A DNA stretch of 64,000 bases. Source: CAZDWZ01 sp964509425 (GTDB lineage: Bacteria > Bdellovibrionota_C > UBA2361 > SZUA-149 > CAZDWZ01). The notes beneath the pieces are model-generated. The model ran no database searches. It was not told where the DNA came from and saw only the letters and a program-made list of their open reading frames with translations. The position numbers and the translations under genes were made by a program. The DNA lies in NCBI GenBank assembly GCA_964509425.1, contig CAZDWZ010000008.1:62001-126000 (forward strand), given 5' to 3'. Each line of letters begins with the position of its first letter. Within the stretch, counting starts at the first letter, position 1. Positions 51,425 through 61,500 of this stretch are shown here, in pieces.

Positions 51425-52012
51425 ATGGCAGCAGGACGTCCCAGAGCATTTGATATCGATAAGGCGCTTGATAAGGCTCTCAAGGTCTTTTGGAAAAAAG
51501 GCTATGACGGTGCGAGCTTGAGCGACCTGACGGATGCCATGGGGATCAACCGCCCCAGCCTCTATTCGGCCTTTGGAAATAAAGAGGCGCTCTTTCGAAA
51601 GGCTATCGATAGATACGTTGAGGGTCCGGGATGCGGCATTGCTGAGGCGCTCAAAGCGTCGACGGCCAGAGAAGTCGCGGAGAAAATTCTCTTCGGCGCC
51701 GTGCTGATGCTTACTGATACGAAAAATCCCAAGGGTTGCTTTCTTGTGCAGGGAGCGCTTGCCTGTGGCGATGAGGGGGATCTCGTCCGGCGGGAGCTGA
51801 ACCGGCGCCGTGAAGCAGGCTTGGCCGTTCTCAAGAAACGATTTGAGCAGGCGCTGCAGGATGGTGACCTTCCGAAGGGCGCCGATCCCGCCGGATTGGC
51901 ACGGTATGTTTTGATGGTTAATCATGGGATGGCTGTTCACGCCACCGGCGGCGCGACGCGTGAAGAGCTGCAGCAAGCAGCTGAGATCGCCATGCAGGCG
52001 TTTCCTTCCTAA
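51425..52012 (+). CDS. TetR/AcrR family transcriptional regulator
   Basis: A 195-residue repressor. N-terminal helix-turn-helix: AAGRPRAFDIDKALDKALKVFWKKGYDGASLSDLTDAMGINRPSLYSAFGNKEALF, in segments, is the typical TetR DNA-binding domain. The ligand-binding part includes RGCFLVQGAL-like TKNPKGCFLVQGALACGDEGD, seen in the C-terminal domain of the subgroup controlling SDR or electrophile responses. Two palindromic sites lie in the divergent promoter. Cys near the dimer core could allow thiol-sensitive control, by inference. Confidence 0.93.
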   Translation: MAAGRPRAFDIDKALDKALKVFWKKGYDGASLSDLTDAMGINRPSLYSAFGNKEALFRKAIDRYVEGPGCGIAEALKASTAREVAEKILFGAVLMLTDTKNPKGCFLVQGALACGDEGDLVRRELNRRREAGLAVLKKRFEQALQDGDLPKGADPAGLARYVLMVNHGMAVHATGGATREELQQAAEIAMQAFPS

Positions 52013-52113
52013 AATTCTCTCTGGTGCTCCGGTGCGCTGTGGTCTTAATTTGATAAAAAGTGGCCAAAGAGCGCGGGCACCTAAAGTGTTTTCGACGATT
52101 AAAAAGAGTTGTT

Positions 52114-52617
52114 ATGTTGATTCGCGATGAAGAGGAACGTGATTGGTTTGCGGTCCACGATCTCAATACCGCGTCGTTCGATACTCCTGCTGAAGCATTG
52201 CTCGTGGACGCGCTGAGAGAGCAGCTCAAGCCGATTCTCGCTCTGGTCGCCGAAGAGGACGACATAATTGTCGGACATATATTTTTCTCTCCGGTACTCC
52301 ATACGGGCAAGCCGGAAGTTAAGGTTATGGGCCTTGCCCCGATGGCCGTTGAAGTCGATTATCGACGCCGAGGCATCGGAGCCGCGCTCGTGAGAGACGG
52401 AATTCAACGATGCGAGGAAGCGGGAATCGCAGCCATTGTCGTCCTCGGTGATCCGACCTACTATTCTCGCTTCGGATTTCTTCCGGCGGCTGATTACGGA
52501 CTTCATTGCGAATTCGAAGTTCCGGCGGAGGCGTTCATGGCGATGGAATTACAACCTGGTAGCCTCGCTGGAGGCTCGGGGGTGATTAAGTATCATCCCT
52601 CATTTAGTTTGCTCTGA
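52114..52617 (+). CDS. GNAT-family N-acetyltransferase
   Basis: A 167-residue GNAT protein. The acetyl-CoA binding motif A is VEVDYRRRGIGAALVRDGIQRC, preceded by LAPMAVE, and followed by VLGDPTYYSRFGFLPA, typical of the YhbS-like subgroup. The ATG at 52114 fits; an in-frame start further upstream would add 18 basic residues of poor quality. Substrate unknown. Confidence 0.9.
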   Translation: MLIRDEEERDWFAVHDLNTASFDTPAEALLVDALREQLKPILALVAEEDDIIVGHIFFSPVLHTGKPEVKVMGLAPMAVEVDYRRRGIGAALVRDGIQRCEEAGIAAIVVLGDPTYYSRFGFLPAADYGLHCEFEVPAEAFMAMELQPGSLAGGSGVIKYHPSFSLL

Positions 52618-52652
52618 GATCCGCTGCATTAAATTAAGAGGAATTGTTCTCG

Positions 52653-53789
52653 ATGTCCGCGAATGTAGAAGAACAAAAGCTGAATTGGGAGCGGATATTC
52701 TCGCTCGCGGTGCGAGTGTCGGTTTGGGGACTGTTTTTTCTTGTACTCTTCCTGCTTCGCTCCTTCTTTTTATTGATTTTTCTCACTTTTGTCTTTGCGT
52801 ACATTCTCTCATCGGCTGAATCCCGCCTAGGCAAATATTTCGGGAATCGGACGCTGCGGGTTGTGATTTCTGCCTCGATGCTGCTCGGCATTCTGCTTAT
52901 CGTCGGTGCGTTTATTCTTCCGAGGGTCAAGGAACAGACGCTCATCTTCATCGAGCGATTTCCGCTCTACATGCAAACGCTCGACGGACACCTTTTTCAT
53001 CTCAGCGAATCCTATCCGATCCTCAAGAACGTCATTCCAGATTCGACGGCGATGAGCGAAAATCCGAGCCTCATGCAGTCACCAAGTGCTCAGCTCCTGC
53101 GCGATCTGCTCGGATCGGAAAGCGGAGAGATGCGCATGTCCGCGACCTTCGGAGCGGCGCGTCAGATGGGTGCGTATGCGATGACGGTCGTCTCGGCATT
53201 TTTGCTCTCGTTATTGTTTTCATTTCTCATCGTACTTGATCTACCTCAGCTCACGGGGGGGGTGAAAAGCCTTCAACAAACGAAACTTCGTTTCGTCTAC
53301 GATGAAGTCGCCGATAGTATTCGAGACTTCGGAAAGGTGATGGGGAAAGCGCTCGAAGCCCAGGTGTTCATCGCGCTGTTGAACACCGTCTTTACGGCCT
53401 TCGGTCTCGTTCTGTTGGGAATCACGGACAAGATTACATTTATCTCGATGATCGTCTTTCTGTGCAGTTTCGTGCCGGTGGCCGGAGTGTTTATCAGCTC
53501 TGTGCCGATCTGCTTGCTGGCTCTCCAGCAGGGTGGAGTGAGTCAAGTCTTGCTTTCGATCGGTATGATTTGCGTCGTTCATATGATTGAAGCCTATATC
53601 CTCAATCCCCGGATCTACGGTTATCACCTCAGGATGAACCCGGTGATCGTCCTCATCATTCTGACCATTGCCGGAAAGATGTTTCATGTCTGGGGACTCA
53701 TTTTGGGCGTTCCAGTCGCGAACTATCTCTACGGACACGCCATTCGTTACAAGCATGACTCGAAATCTGAAGAAGTGGCGGCGCACTGA
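52653..53789 (+). CDS. AI-2E family transporter (YdiK/PerM-like permease)
   Basis: A 378-residue inner-membrane protein with about eight helices in the pattern of the AI-2E exporter family: two N-terminal helix pairs (FFLVLFLLRSFFLLIFLTF, LRVVISASMLLGILLIVGAF), a cytoplasmic loop, and a C-terminal cluster with LGITDKITFISMIVFLCSFVPVAGVFIS and NPRIYGYHLRMNPVIVLIILTIAGKMFHVWGLILGVP (in segments), which carries the conserved P-x-x-x-G-x-x-x-N-P region. A few members export AI-2; most have unknown substrates. ATG 52653 follows AGAGGAATTGTTC. Confidence 0.88.
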   Translation: MSANVEEQKLNWERIFSLAVRVSVWGLFFLVLFLLRSFFLLIFLTFVFAYILSSAESRLGKYFGNRTLRVVISASMLLGILLIVGAFILPRVKEQTLIFIERFPLYMQTLDGHLFHLSESYPILKNVIPDSTAMSENPSLMQSPSAQLLRDLLGSESGEMRMSATFGAARQMGAYAMTVVSAFLLSLLFSFLIVLDLPQLTGGVKSLQQTKLRFVYDEVADSIRDFGKVMGKALEAQVFIALLNTVFTAFGLVLLGITDKITFISMIVFLCSFVPVAGVFISSVPICLLALQQGGVSQVLLSIGMICVVHMIEAYILNPRIYGYHLRMNPVIVLIILTIAGKMFHVWGLILGVPVANYLYGHAIRYKHDSKSEEVAAH

Positions 53790-53806
53790 CGGGAGGGGCC
53801 AAAGAA

Positions 53807-54457
53807 GTGATTGTGCGAACTCGATTGATGAAACAAAAGAACCGGCAATTTACCATTTCATTTGTCCTTGGAGCGTTAATCATTGGTGTTTCTGCGGGCC
53901 CCGCATCCGTGAGGGCGGAGGAGAAAGTTCAACCACCCACTCGATACATCGTTCCTGAATCGGTAGCGCTTCGTGAGAGTGCCGGAGGCCAACTTATCGG
54001 CACTTTGAAACGTGGGTCGCCCGTTCTCGAGCTCGAAACCAGAGAAGATTGGGTCCACATCGCCGCGGAGGCTTGGGTGAGGAAAAGTGAGCTTGCCGCG
54101 CGCTCTTCCAGCGTGAAAGTGGACGTCGCGAAGGAGAGCCTCAAGGTTGCCGAGTTCACGTTGAAGCCAGTGGAGAAGGAGAAGAAGGACGAGGAGAGCA
54201 AGATTCTCCTGAAGCTGCTGGTTCAAAATTCGTCTCCGCAAGACATCAGCACTTGGACTGGAATTCTTCTGATTGAAGATCCTCAAGGGAAGGCAATCGT
54301 CCGGACTCCTATCGAAGGAGGTCCTGTAAAAAGCGGGGCTTCCGCCGACTTCAATTTTTTTTGGGCGAGTTCGGAAGACGCCTATGCACCGCTCTCGCGG
54401 TATGCCGCCGACAGCAGCCGGTTGAATGTCGCTCTTACAAACGTGAAGTTCAAATAA
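53807..54457 (+). CDS. secreted bacterial SH3-domain protein
   Basis: A 216-residue protein starting with GTG, favoured because GGGAGGGGCCAAAGAA lies directly before it; ATG 53828 is the alternative. Signal peptide: TISFVLGALIIGVSAGPASVRA. Residues about 48-96 are an SH3b module (VPESVALRESAGGQLIGTLKRGSPVLELE...DWVHIAAEAWVRKSEL). The rest is a lysine/glutamate-rich linker and a beta-rich C-terminal domain of FxxLxVQN type. SH3b modules bind peptidoglycan or proteins, so a periplasmic wall-associated role is plausible. It is 17 nt behind the transporter gene. Confidence 0.8.
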   Translation: MIVRTRLMKQKNRQFTISFVLGALIIGVSAGPASVRAEEKVQPPTRYIVPESVALRESAGGQLIGTLKRGSPVLELETREDWVHIAAEAWVRKSELAARSSSVKVDVAKESLKVAEFTLKPVEKEKKDEESKILLKLLVQNSSPQDISTWTGILLIEDPQGKAIVRTPIEGGPVKSGASADFNFFWASSEDAYAPLSRYAADSSRLNVALTNVKFK

Positions 54458-54470
54458 TACGTTTCTAAGA

Positions 54471-54896
54471 ATGCTTTGGAGTAATAAACCGACATTGGAA
54501 ACTTTGCAGAGAGGCTGTGAAGGAACCCTCTGCGACCATCTCGGAATAGTGTTCACTGAGATTGGCGATGATTTTCTCGTGGCGAAGATGCCCGTCGATG
54601 AAAAAACGAAACAACCAGCGGGCCTTCTCCACGGTGGTGCCTCGGCGGCATTGGCCGAGACACTTGGAAGCATCGCTTCAACACTCTGTATAGAAACCTC
54701 AGAGCACATGCCCGTCGGCATCGAAATTAACGCGAACCATTTGAAATCTGTCACCTCCGGGTTTGTGTTCGGACGGGCGACTCCAGTTCGTTGCGGTAAG
54801 TCCCTGCATGTATGGAATATCGACATCAAGAACGAATCGGGTCAGCTTGTTTGCGTCAGCCGTTTGACCGTAATGATTGTCCCAAAGAGAGGATAA
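54471..54896 (+). CDS. PaaI/YdiI-type hotdog thioesterase
   Basis: A 141-residue hotdog-fold thioesterase of PaaI/DHNA-CoA type. PAGLLHGGASAALAETLGSIAS contains the HGG turn and catalytic Glu, typical of 4-hydroxybenzoyl- and 1,4-dihydroxy-2-naphthoyl-CoA thioesterases, and VGIEINANHLKSV the following strand. Cytosolic homotetramer expected. The menaquinone-thioesterase role is possible but no men genes are near. The ribosome-binding site is weak and the gene lies 13 nt after the SH3 gene, so coupling is likely. Confidence 0.86.
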   Translation: MLWSNKPTLETLQRGCEGTLCDHLGIVFTEIGDDFLVAKMPVDEKTKQPAGLLHGGASAALAETLGSIASTLCIETSEHMPVGIEINANHLKSVTSGFVFGRATPVRCGKSLHVWNIDIKNESGQLVCVSRLTVMIVPKRG

Positions 54897-54916
54897 AAGT
54901 TTATCTGGAGAGGTGA

Positions 54917-55444
54917 ATGACGGAAGCGGAGGTCGATCGGATCGAGACGGCGCTGGAGATCTCACTGCCTCGTGGATATCGAAATCTCATGGTGCCGTTT
55001 CCTCTCAGGTCCTGCCGGGGGAATACTGATACAGAGCTTTGGGACGACGCAGATCGGCTCATTGAAGAGAACAGGCAGCTTCGCTTCGGTCTGTTCGGCG
55101 GAGTCAAACCTTGGCCCGAGCAATATTTTTGCCTTGGTGGCGCAGGAAGTGGATGTGTTTACGCGCTTGAGCTGGAAGGCGACGATCCGGAAGTCTGGTG
55201 GGTTGACCATGGCCATCTCGACGCGGAAACAACGCAAGGAACGGGGATGAGATTCTCCGAGTGGTCTGAGAAGTATCTGCAAGAACTGCGGAGTGACCTC
55301 GAAGGCGAGGGAATCGATCCGGACGGTTCCCCGTGCGAGCGTGAGACCATCGCTGCCAAGAATGCCTACGTGGGAGGACTCTCACTGCTTGCATTTTTTG
55401 TAATCGTGGTAAGCCTGATATACGCTGTCTCACTTTTACGCTGA
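54917..55444 (+). CDS. SMI1/KNR4 (SUKH)-like protein with C-terminal membrane helix
   Basis: A 175-residue protein: EAEVDRIETALEISLPRGYRNLM is the classic SUKH N-terminal signature (E-x-x-LG-x-x-LP-x-x-Y). It continues with WPEQYFCLGGAGSGCVYALELEGDDPEVWWVDH, matching the G-x-G-x-x-x-Y core. A single helix near the C-terminus (LSLLAFFVIVVSLIYAVSLL) anchors it with the SUKH domain in the cytosol. SUKH proteins are common immunity proteins against polymorphic toxins, but many are orphan. No toxin is visible in the window. Confidence 0.85.
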   Translation: MTEAEVDRIETALEISLPRGYRNLMVPFPLRSCRGNTDTELWDDADRLIEENRQLRFGLFGGVKPWPEQYFCLGGAGSGCVYALELEGDDPEVWWVDHGHLDAETTQGTGMRFSEWSEKYLQELRSDLEGEGIDPDGSPCERETIAAKNAYVGGLSLLAFFVIVVSLIYAVSLLR

Positions 55445-55467
55445 GATTGTTCATGCCGAGGATCACC

Positions 55468-55881
55468 ATGAAAAGCATCTTGAGAGTTGCTGAAGCCGCT
55501 GCCTGTCTCGGATTACTTTTTGGATGCTCTGCGTCTCAAGTCTCCGAAAAGCCCGAGATTGATGTCCTGAATCAACAGTACGAAGATCTGCAAAAAACAC
55601 CGGAAGGTGCAAATTACGAGGAACTTGCAGTTCAGGAGTTTTTCGAGCGAAATTTCTCGGCCGTTCAGCTTTGTGCACCACCGGATGCGCCGCTTGCCCA
55701 CCCGTTTTCCATCTTTCTTTCGGTGGGACCGGAAGGTCAGGTCACGTCGATGACCTTCGAGCCTGAGACGGATGTTACGAGATGCCTCCTGAAAAACGTG
55801 ATCCCTGTAAAATTCACTAAACCTTCAGCCGCCTTGCCTTCTCGAATTGTCGTTCGTATTGACATGGTGTTCGAGGAATAA
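55468..55881 (+). CDS. lipoprotein with TonB/AgmX-like C-terminal domain
   Basis: A 137-residue lipoprotein from ATG 55468 (GAGGATCACC precedes). The lipobox is LLFGC, cysteine near residue 20. The C-terminal half (IFLSVGPEGQVTSMTFEPETDVTRCLLKNVIPVKFTKPSAALPSRIVVRIDMVFE, in segments) resembles the AgmX/TonB-like pattern with V-x-x-x-G-x-V and a CLxxVIxxxxFP-like block common in delta-proteobacterial proteins. Probably envelope-located; function unknown. Confidence 0.72.
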   Translation: MKSILRVAEAAACLGLLFGCSASQVSEKPEIDVLNQQYEDLQKTPEGANYEELAVQEFFERNFSAVQLCAPPDAPLAHPFSIFLSVGPEGQVTSMTFEPETDVTRCLLKNVIPVKFTKPSAALPSRIVVRIDMVFEE

Positions 55882-56053
55882 CTCCCTCTCCGGAAAATTG
55901 GTAACCTTCGTCGCGCCTGGCATCATAACTCTCTTCGGCTGTCCTGATAAATTCCAAAAATTGTAACTCTCGTCGCGTTGTCGGCTCGTGGAGGCACGGG
56001 CGCAGAGTTCGGATTTGATTAGAACAACGGTCATTCATCGAAGAGGTTTTGAC

Positions 56054-56608
56054 ATGAGGCTCCGAAATGTTCTCCTGTATGCAATCGCACTCCCGTTCTG
56101 TCTGATTCTTGGCTTTGGAGAGATCGTCCAAGCCGATGAAGTTGTTACCGGAGGCGTCTATCAGATTCGATTCAGCACCATTCCGAGAAATGCCAAGCCG
56201 GAATGGCGGGTGTACCATGAGTTCGAGCTCACTGGAGATATCGACACCATAGGGAAGAAGGCGAAGACGATTTATTGGGGATACATTTGGACGTTCTCAA
56301 CCGTGGAAGAGCCGAACCCGTGGACAAAATACATGAATAAGCCGACGGACCACTTCGACCTTTTCATCCTCGGCTATTATAAAGAGAAAACGGAATGTGC
56401 TCCCATCGATTTTGGAGCGGTTAGCGCTTCTCATTTCAGTGGTTCCCATTTTAGCATGCCGTTTTTCTCGGTATCGTTGCCGGAGGTCTCAACCTGCACG
56501 TCAACTTCCTACTTTGAAGAAGCCGGATATTCGCTCGAAACCGGCGGACCGCAGCTCTCCGAGGGGATGAGCCCGGGCTCGTCGGCAATCTCTCTTTCGT
56601 TCGAATAA
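56054..56608 (+). CDS. secreted protein, unknown
   Basis: A 184-residue protein starting at ATG 56054 after AAGAGGTTTTGAC, with a signal peptide (NVLLYAIALPFCLILGFGEIVQA). The mature part is rich in Tyr, Trp and Phe (TIYWGYIWTFSTVEEPNPW) with two cysteines (TECAP, STCTS). No family recognised. Confidence 0.6.
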   Translation: MRLRNVLLYAIALPFCLILGFGEIVQADEVVTGGVYQIRFSTIPRNAKPEWRVYHEFELTGDIDTIGKKAKTIYWGYIWTFSTVEEPNPWTKYMNKPTDHFDLFILGYYKEKTECAPIDFGAVSASHFSGSHFSMPFFSVSLPEVSTCTSTSYFEEAGYSLETGGPQLSEGMSPGSSAISLSFE

Positions 56609-56968
56609 TTCGTCCAAAACCGGGGGTGGCGGGGACTGTCCGCCATCCCCGGACGGCGGACAGCCCTGTGCACTCAAAGGCCCTTCCTCGTGCCAGAGCA
56701 TATGTCTGTACAAGCGTCACGCTGCTCCAAGAGGTGATTCTTCTCTGGAAATATCAGTGACGGTTCACCTTCATCCGCCTCGAGTCGATATCTCGAGCTC
56801 GAGCCGCGGACACGACGTCGCATACGCAAGCCTGTGATTTGAGTTTGGCACTGCTACGCGTAACCGAGCCACCAAAACTGGAGCTCCGACAACTGGGCGA
56901 GCACGCCGGCGGGTCGACGGATATTGAAGGGCGGGACGGCGCTGCCCTCAATATCTCGAATTTGTCAC
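56609..56968. other. intergenic with hairpins
   Basis: Perfect CTGTCCGCC (56636-56644) / GGCGGACAG (56655-56663) stem soon after the secreted-protein stop, a probable transcript end without U-run. Near 56920-56957 GATATTGA(A)GGGC pairs with GCCCTCAATATC just downstream of the convergent gene. No genes seen. Confidence 0.55.
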
Positions 56969-57934
56969 TTAAACGTTCGGACCCGACACCGATCGATGGA
57001 ATTCCAACGTGGAACAGTCGACCTGAAGATAGCTCTCGACTGCTTGGAGCATCAAATCCTCGAGTCGTGTCCGGCGTGCCGGATCTTCAGACACCTGTGT
57101 ATCTAAGTCCTGTTGCGAATTGAAATTGACTTTTAGGTGAAGCAAGTTGGTGTTGGGTTGGAAGTAGATTTCGGCAATCAGATCCCGCATCCACATTCCT
57201 AAAACCTTAAATTCAATATCGTTGTTGGGCGATTGTATTCTTATGAAACGTCCTGTTGCTCCGCCATGCACGTGTGAGAATTTCCAGCACTCCACTTTGC
57301 TGGGAGCAGCCGGGTTCAATGATCGCGTCGTGAGAGTGGTGTGCGATTGGTTCCTCGTAATTACGTCGTTCTCGCGATGAAACTCCGTCGAGGTGTAAAT
57401 TATCCGTTTATCCGCGTTCACTTCATAGTTCCCGTTCACGTCGAGAACGCTTTCGGCACTGTAAAACTCTGCTACTTGCTCTCTGCAGTGATTTTCGCCC
57501 AACTCTGGATTTTCACCGACGAATTGGCTACTGCTCTCCGTCTGGGTTGTGGATTTGGAGCGCTCGTATGAGGTCAAAGTACTAGTTTCAAGCCACTGAG
57601 TCCCCGGGCAATACCAGCTCGGAGCGCGAATGCCGGAATTGCGTTTGGTTTTTTCATATCTCGTGGAGTAGCCCTCTTTGCCTTGAGCGCAGTATGATAC
57701 GTAGTTATCGGTGACCTTCTCGTAATATTCTAAAAACTGTAAACCTCCGGACGTCTTGATATTAGTATTGGTTACCGTCTGACCGACGCATTCACCACTC
57801 CTAATCGGGAGGGAGCTGGAAACAGACTCCACTAATCCTGGAAGCGGTGCAGCCTGTGCCCGAGGCGGTAGAATAAACCCCGCGGCATAGGCAAAGACGA
57901 GTGTGATGCAGCGAGAACGACGAATGATAACCAT
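56969..57934 (-). CDS. secreted cysteine-containing protein, unknown
   Basis: A 321-residue protein with signal peptide (ITLVFAYAAGFILPPRAQA). The mature part has several cysteines (GECVG, SYCAQ, SWYCPG, HCREQ, VECWKF, VDCST) and a polar, Ser/Thr-rich central segment (STLTSYERSKSTTQTESSSQ). It is likely periplasmic or surface-exposed with disulfides. No family recognised. Confidence 0.65.
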   Translation of the reverse strand: MVIIRRSRCITLVFAYAAGFILPPRAQAAPLPGLVESVSSSLPIRSGECVGQTVTNTNIKTSGGLQFLEYYEKVTDNYVSYCAQGKEGYSTRYEKTKRNSGIRAPSWYCPGTQWLETSTLTSYERSKSTTQTESSSQFVGENPELGENHCREQVAEFYSAESVLDVNGNYEVNADKRIIYTSTEFHRENDVITRNQSHTTLTTRSLNPAAPSKVECWKFSHVHGGATGRFIRIQSPNNDIEFKVLGMWMRDLIAEIYFQPNTNLLHLKVNFNSQQDLDTQVSEDPARRTRLEDLMLQAVESYLQVDCSTLEFHRSVSGPNV

Positions 57935-58119
57935 AATATCTCCAAATGAGAGTCGCCGAGAATAACCGGTTCGTCTGCGCTCACGGAGAGAGGAATCGTC
58001 GAGAAGCTCAGACGGATTTCGAGAACGTGAACGTAATCTAACTACAGAAAACAGCCATACTACTTCCCGCGATGCGGGATAGTTTCTTTATGCGAGAAGC
58101 GCTTACTTTGATGATTTCT

Positions 58120-58380
58120 TCAAAGTCTGATCGGTTTGTAACAGCGGAAAGACCAGCGGTGACGTGACAACGATAGGCCGTAACAACGAGTAGCGCCTTT
58201 GAGCCGGCGCGTGTTCGTGCTGATATCGTCGACTCGCCGGATCAATTCATCGAGACCGACGAACCACCACTCATCGACGGGGACGGCCCCGTGCAGGTGA
58301 AAATGCCTGTGAGTGACCTCTTCTACGCCGGGATACGTGTCCTGACGGTCCGGGCTACCGGGACACGGTCTCTCTCTGTG
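58120..58380 (-). pseudogene. possible remnant of a GC-rich cassette gene
   Basis: The minus strand carries coding-like GC-biased codons encoding a segment with HFHLHGAVPVDEWWFVG and LDELIRRVDDISTNTRR, which ends at 58120. Upstream is a hairpin CGTGTCC/GGACACG (58336-58377) over an inner GGT/ACC stem, as in the other cassettes, but no ATG or GTG with a ribosome-binding site follows it. It may be a truncated cassette gene. Function not recognised; low confidence. Confidence 0.3.
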
Positions 58381-58520
58381 AACAAACTGTGAAAAGTTGA
58401 GATATGGGATATTTTCAGAGAACTTTCCTGCAGGAGATGCCGTCCCCCTCCGTCTTACAGAACGGAGCGCGAATTGAGTTTTTGGCTGTGTAAGAAGCTC
58501 GATTCGCCTATTGAGGGGCA

Positions 58521-61500
58521 ATGAATATCATCCGATCGATTCTTCGAAACACTTCCACCCTGATTCTAATTTTTTCTCTAATGCTTGTTTGGAGTTGTGG
58601 AGACAAACCACCTGCGGAAACTCCTCCCAAGACACCGCCAAAGGTATCCGCGGTGGAGGTGCAGGTCGCACCGTTTGATGTTTTCCCCGACTCGGCGAAC
58701 TTCGGAATACGAGTGCGCTTCTCCGAACCAGTTGTTCCCACCGGGCTTCGGCATGTGCCCCCTTCGGCATTCATCTCTCCGCCGGTTCTGGGGAGTTTCC
58801 GATGGACGAGTGATTCGGAGCTTTGGTTCGTTCCTTCAAATCCGCTTCCCGCCGAGAGCCGCTATGAGATCAATCTTTCAAGCCTCCAACTGCGTGAGGG
58901 AACGGCGCTTTCAAAAAAATCCGTGACGGTTCAACTTCCTCCACCTCGATTGGAAATCTCGACCTGCGAGCTTGTTGAGACTTCAAGTGACCCGATTTCT
59001 CGCCAAATGCGAGTTTCTCTCATGATGAACTATTCGCTCGAAGGATATTGGAGGGGAGGTAGTGCCGCTCACAACGCCATCGAAAAACGGCTTCACGATC
59101 ACGTAAAAATGAATCGACAGCTCGGTGAAACGAGCGAAGCCGTTCCGGTGACTCTCTCGATCAAGAACCAATCACTCGAGTCGGATATCGCCGGTACGGA
59201 AATGCTGCGGCCCGGAAAGGACGGAAATTTTACATTTCGAATTGAGCCTGGGTTACTTGCGACCGGTGGTAAGCCATTCCCGGGAGCGGAGTGCAAGGTT
59301 GCCTTCAAGGATATCGAATGGAAATCGGAGCTCACTCAAGCGCTCGCCGATTCCGAGGCGAAGAAGGTGCCGTTACCGGCTATCCCGGTCTCGTTCCTTT
59401 CGACGATCTCTCGAGGCACCGAAGAGCTTCACGTGCGATTCGTGGACCCGGCTCAACGCGGAACCTCGGTTCCCCACAAACGGCCCTCGGGGGAGATTCT
59501 CGAGTCTGGAGTGACGATCTCGCCGGCGGTAAAGGGGCAGTGGAGAATCTATGGCGAATCGGAGCTCGCTTTTCAACCGACGGAGTCTTGGATCCCTGGA
59601 GCTTCGTATACCGTCTCAGTTGATCCGGCACAGTTTCCCGAGCTCGCGATAGCGTCAACGGAAAGCCGTTTCCTCGCATATTATTTGAGCGGGGGAATTG
59701 CGAGTCTCGATTCCGGAACAGTTCCCGAAGATCCCGCCCGACGTGTTGTCGCAGCCACTCTTCATTTCAACTATCCCGTGAAAGCGGAAACCCTGGAAAA
59801 GCTCTTTCAGATTAATATTTCGGAGAAGGGAAGACTTGGGAGTAGAGCGCCGGGACAGTTCTCTGTCGAGCAGGGTGATGAGCCATTTACCGCGATCGTG
59901 CGAAGCCGCCCGCTTGAATTGAAGGATTATCCCCTTATCGTGGAGTTCTCTTTATCCGGCTCCGTGATGTCTTCACTCGGAGGTTCCTCCCAGTTCTTAA
60001 ACCTGAAGCGCGAGTTCGAGCTTCCCTCGAAACTCGACATTTTTTCAGTCGCAGGGGCTGACATCTCCGTCGTGAAGAGTGCGACCGAGGAGCTGCAAAG
60101 AGTATTGACCATCACCGCGAGCGAGGATGTTGACGAGTCCGCCGTCGCTCGAAGCATCGAGCTTCTTCTCCTGCCAAATTGCAAGGAAAAAGGAAATGAA
60201 AAGCTCTGTGAGAACGGAGACTCTTTCTACAGCGAAGCACAGATCACCGCGGAAGTGGAGAAAAAAGCAGAAAAACTTCCACTTACTTACGTGACCCGGA
60301 GCGAGGGGAGTGGAGAGTCGACATTCTCCTTCTCCTTTGAAGCGGATGGAGGGCGCCAAGCATTCATCCGAATTGCTAAGGGGCTCACTTCCAAACTCGG
60401 CTTTCCTTTGAGAAAGCCCTACCGGGAAGTCGTCCACTTGAAACACTACCCGAAGCGTCTCAGCATTATGCTTGATGGGTCGCTCCTCAGTCTCTCCGGC
60501 GCAAAGCGGTTGGGAATTCTCGCGCAGAATGTGAAGAAGATTCAATATCGCCTGTCCCGGGTGAAGGCGACCGATCTGCATCACTTAGTCTACGTTTCGT
60601 CAGGAAAGTTTGGGCATCCGAACCTGGAGACTAGTTTCACTTTCGATGACATGGCGCAGCCATACGAGTTTCGCGAAGAGCTTCCAGAAGGACCATCGGG
60701 AAAGCCGGCGTATACGTCCGTTGATTTCTCGAAGTTTCTGAGCACCGCCAAGGATCTTCCGAGGGGATTGTTCTTCCTGGAGGTAAAAGAGTGGCTGCCG
60801 CCGGGAACTGAGGCCGAATCTCAAAGCGAAGAGTCGGAAGGCGAATCCTCCGAAAGCTACGAAGGCGAGTGCGGCGAAGACGGCGAAAGTTGTGGCAGCT
60901 CGGAGTCGCGGGCGCTCGACCGAGACTCGCGTCTCGTGCTCCTTACCGACCTCGGTCTCGTCGTGAAGCGGGCGCTTGACGGCAGTGATACCGTCTACGT
61001 TGCTTCGTTCCGGAAGGGCGAACCTGTCTCCGGTGCGAAGGTGCAGCTTATCTCGCGGAACGGAGCCTCGCTCTTCTCCGGCATCTCGGGGAAGAAAGGA
61101 GAAGTGAGCTTCCCCGATACGTCTAATTTTGAGCGGGAGAAGCAACCGGTGATTTACGTCGCAGAGAAAGATGGAGACCTCACGTTCATCTCCTATCAAC
61201 GGCGAGACCGCGGAGTGAATCTCTCCCGATTCGATATCGGCGGCGTGGTCGAGAGTGATAACCCAGATGATCTGCGCGGGTTCATGTTTACGGATCGGGG
61301 GATCTACCGGCCGGGTGAGCGAGCGTCGATTGCCTTGACCATTCGTAACCAAGATTTCTCTCCGCTTCCGGCAGCGCTTCCTCTGTCGTTGAAAATTGTC
61401 GATCCTCGAGGAGAGACTGTCGTCAAGGACGTCATCCGGTTTCCGAAGCTCGGACTAGCGGATTATTCATTCGAGACCAGCGAGTCGCGGAGCACCGGAA

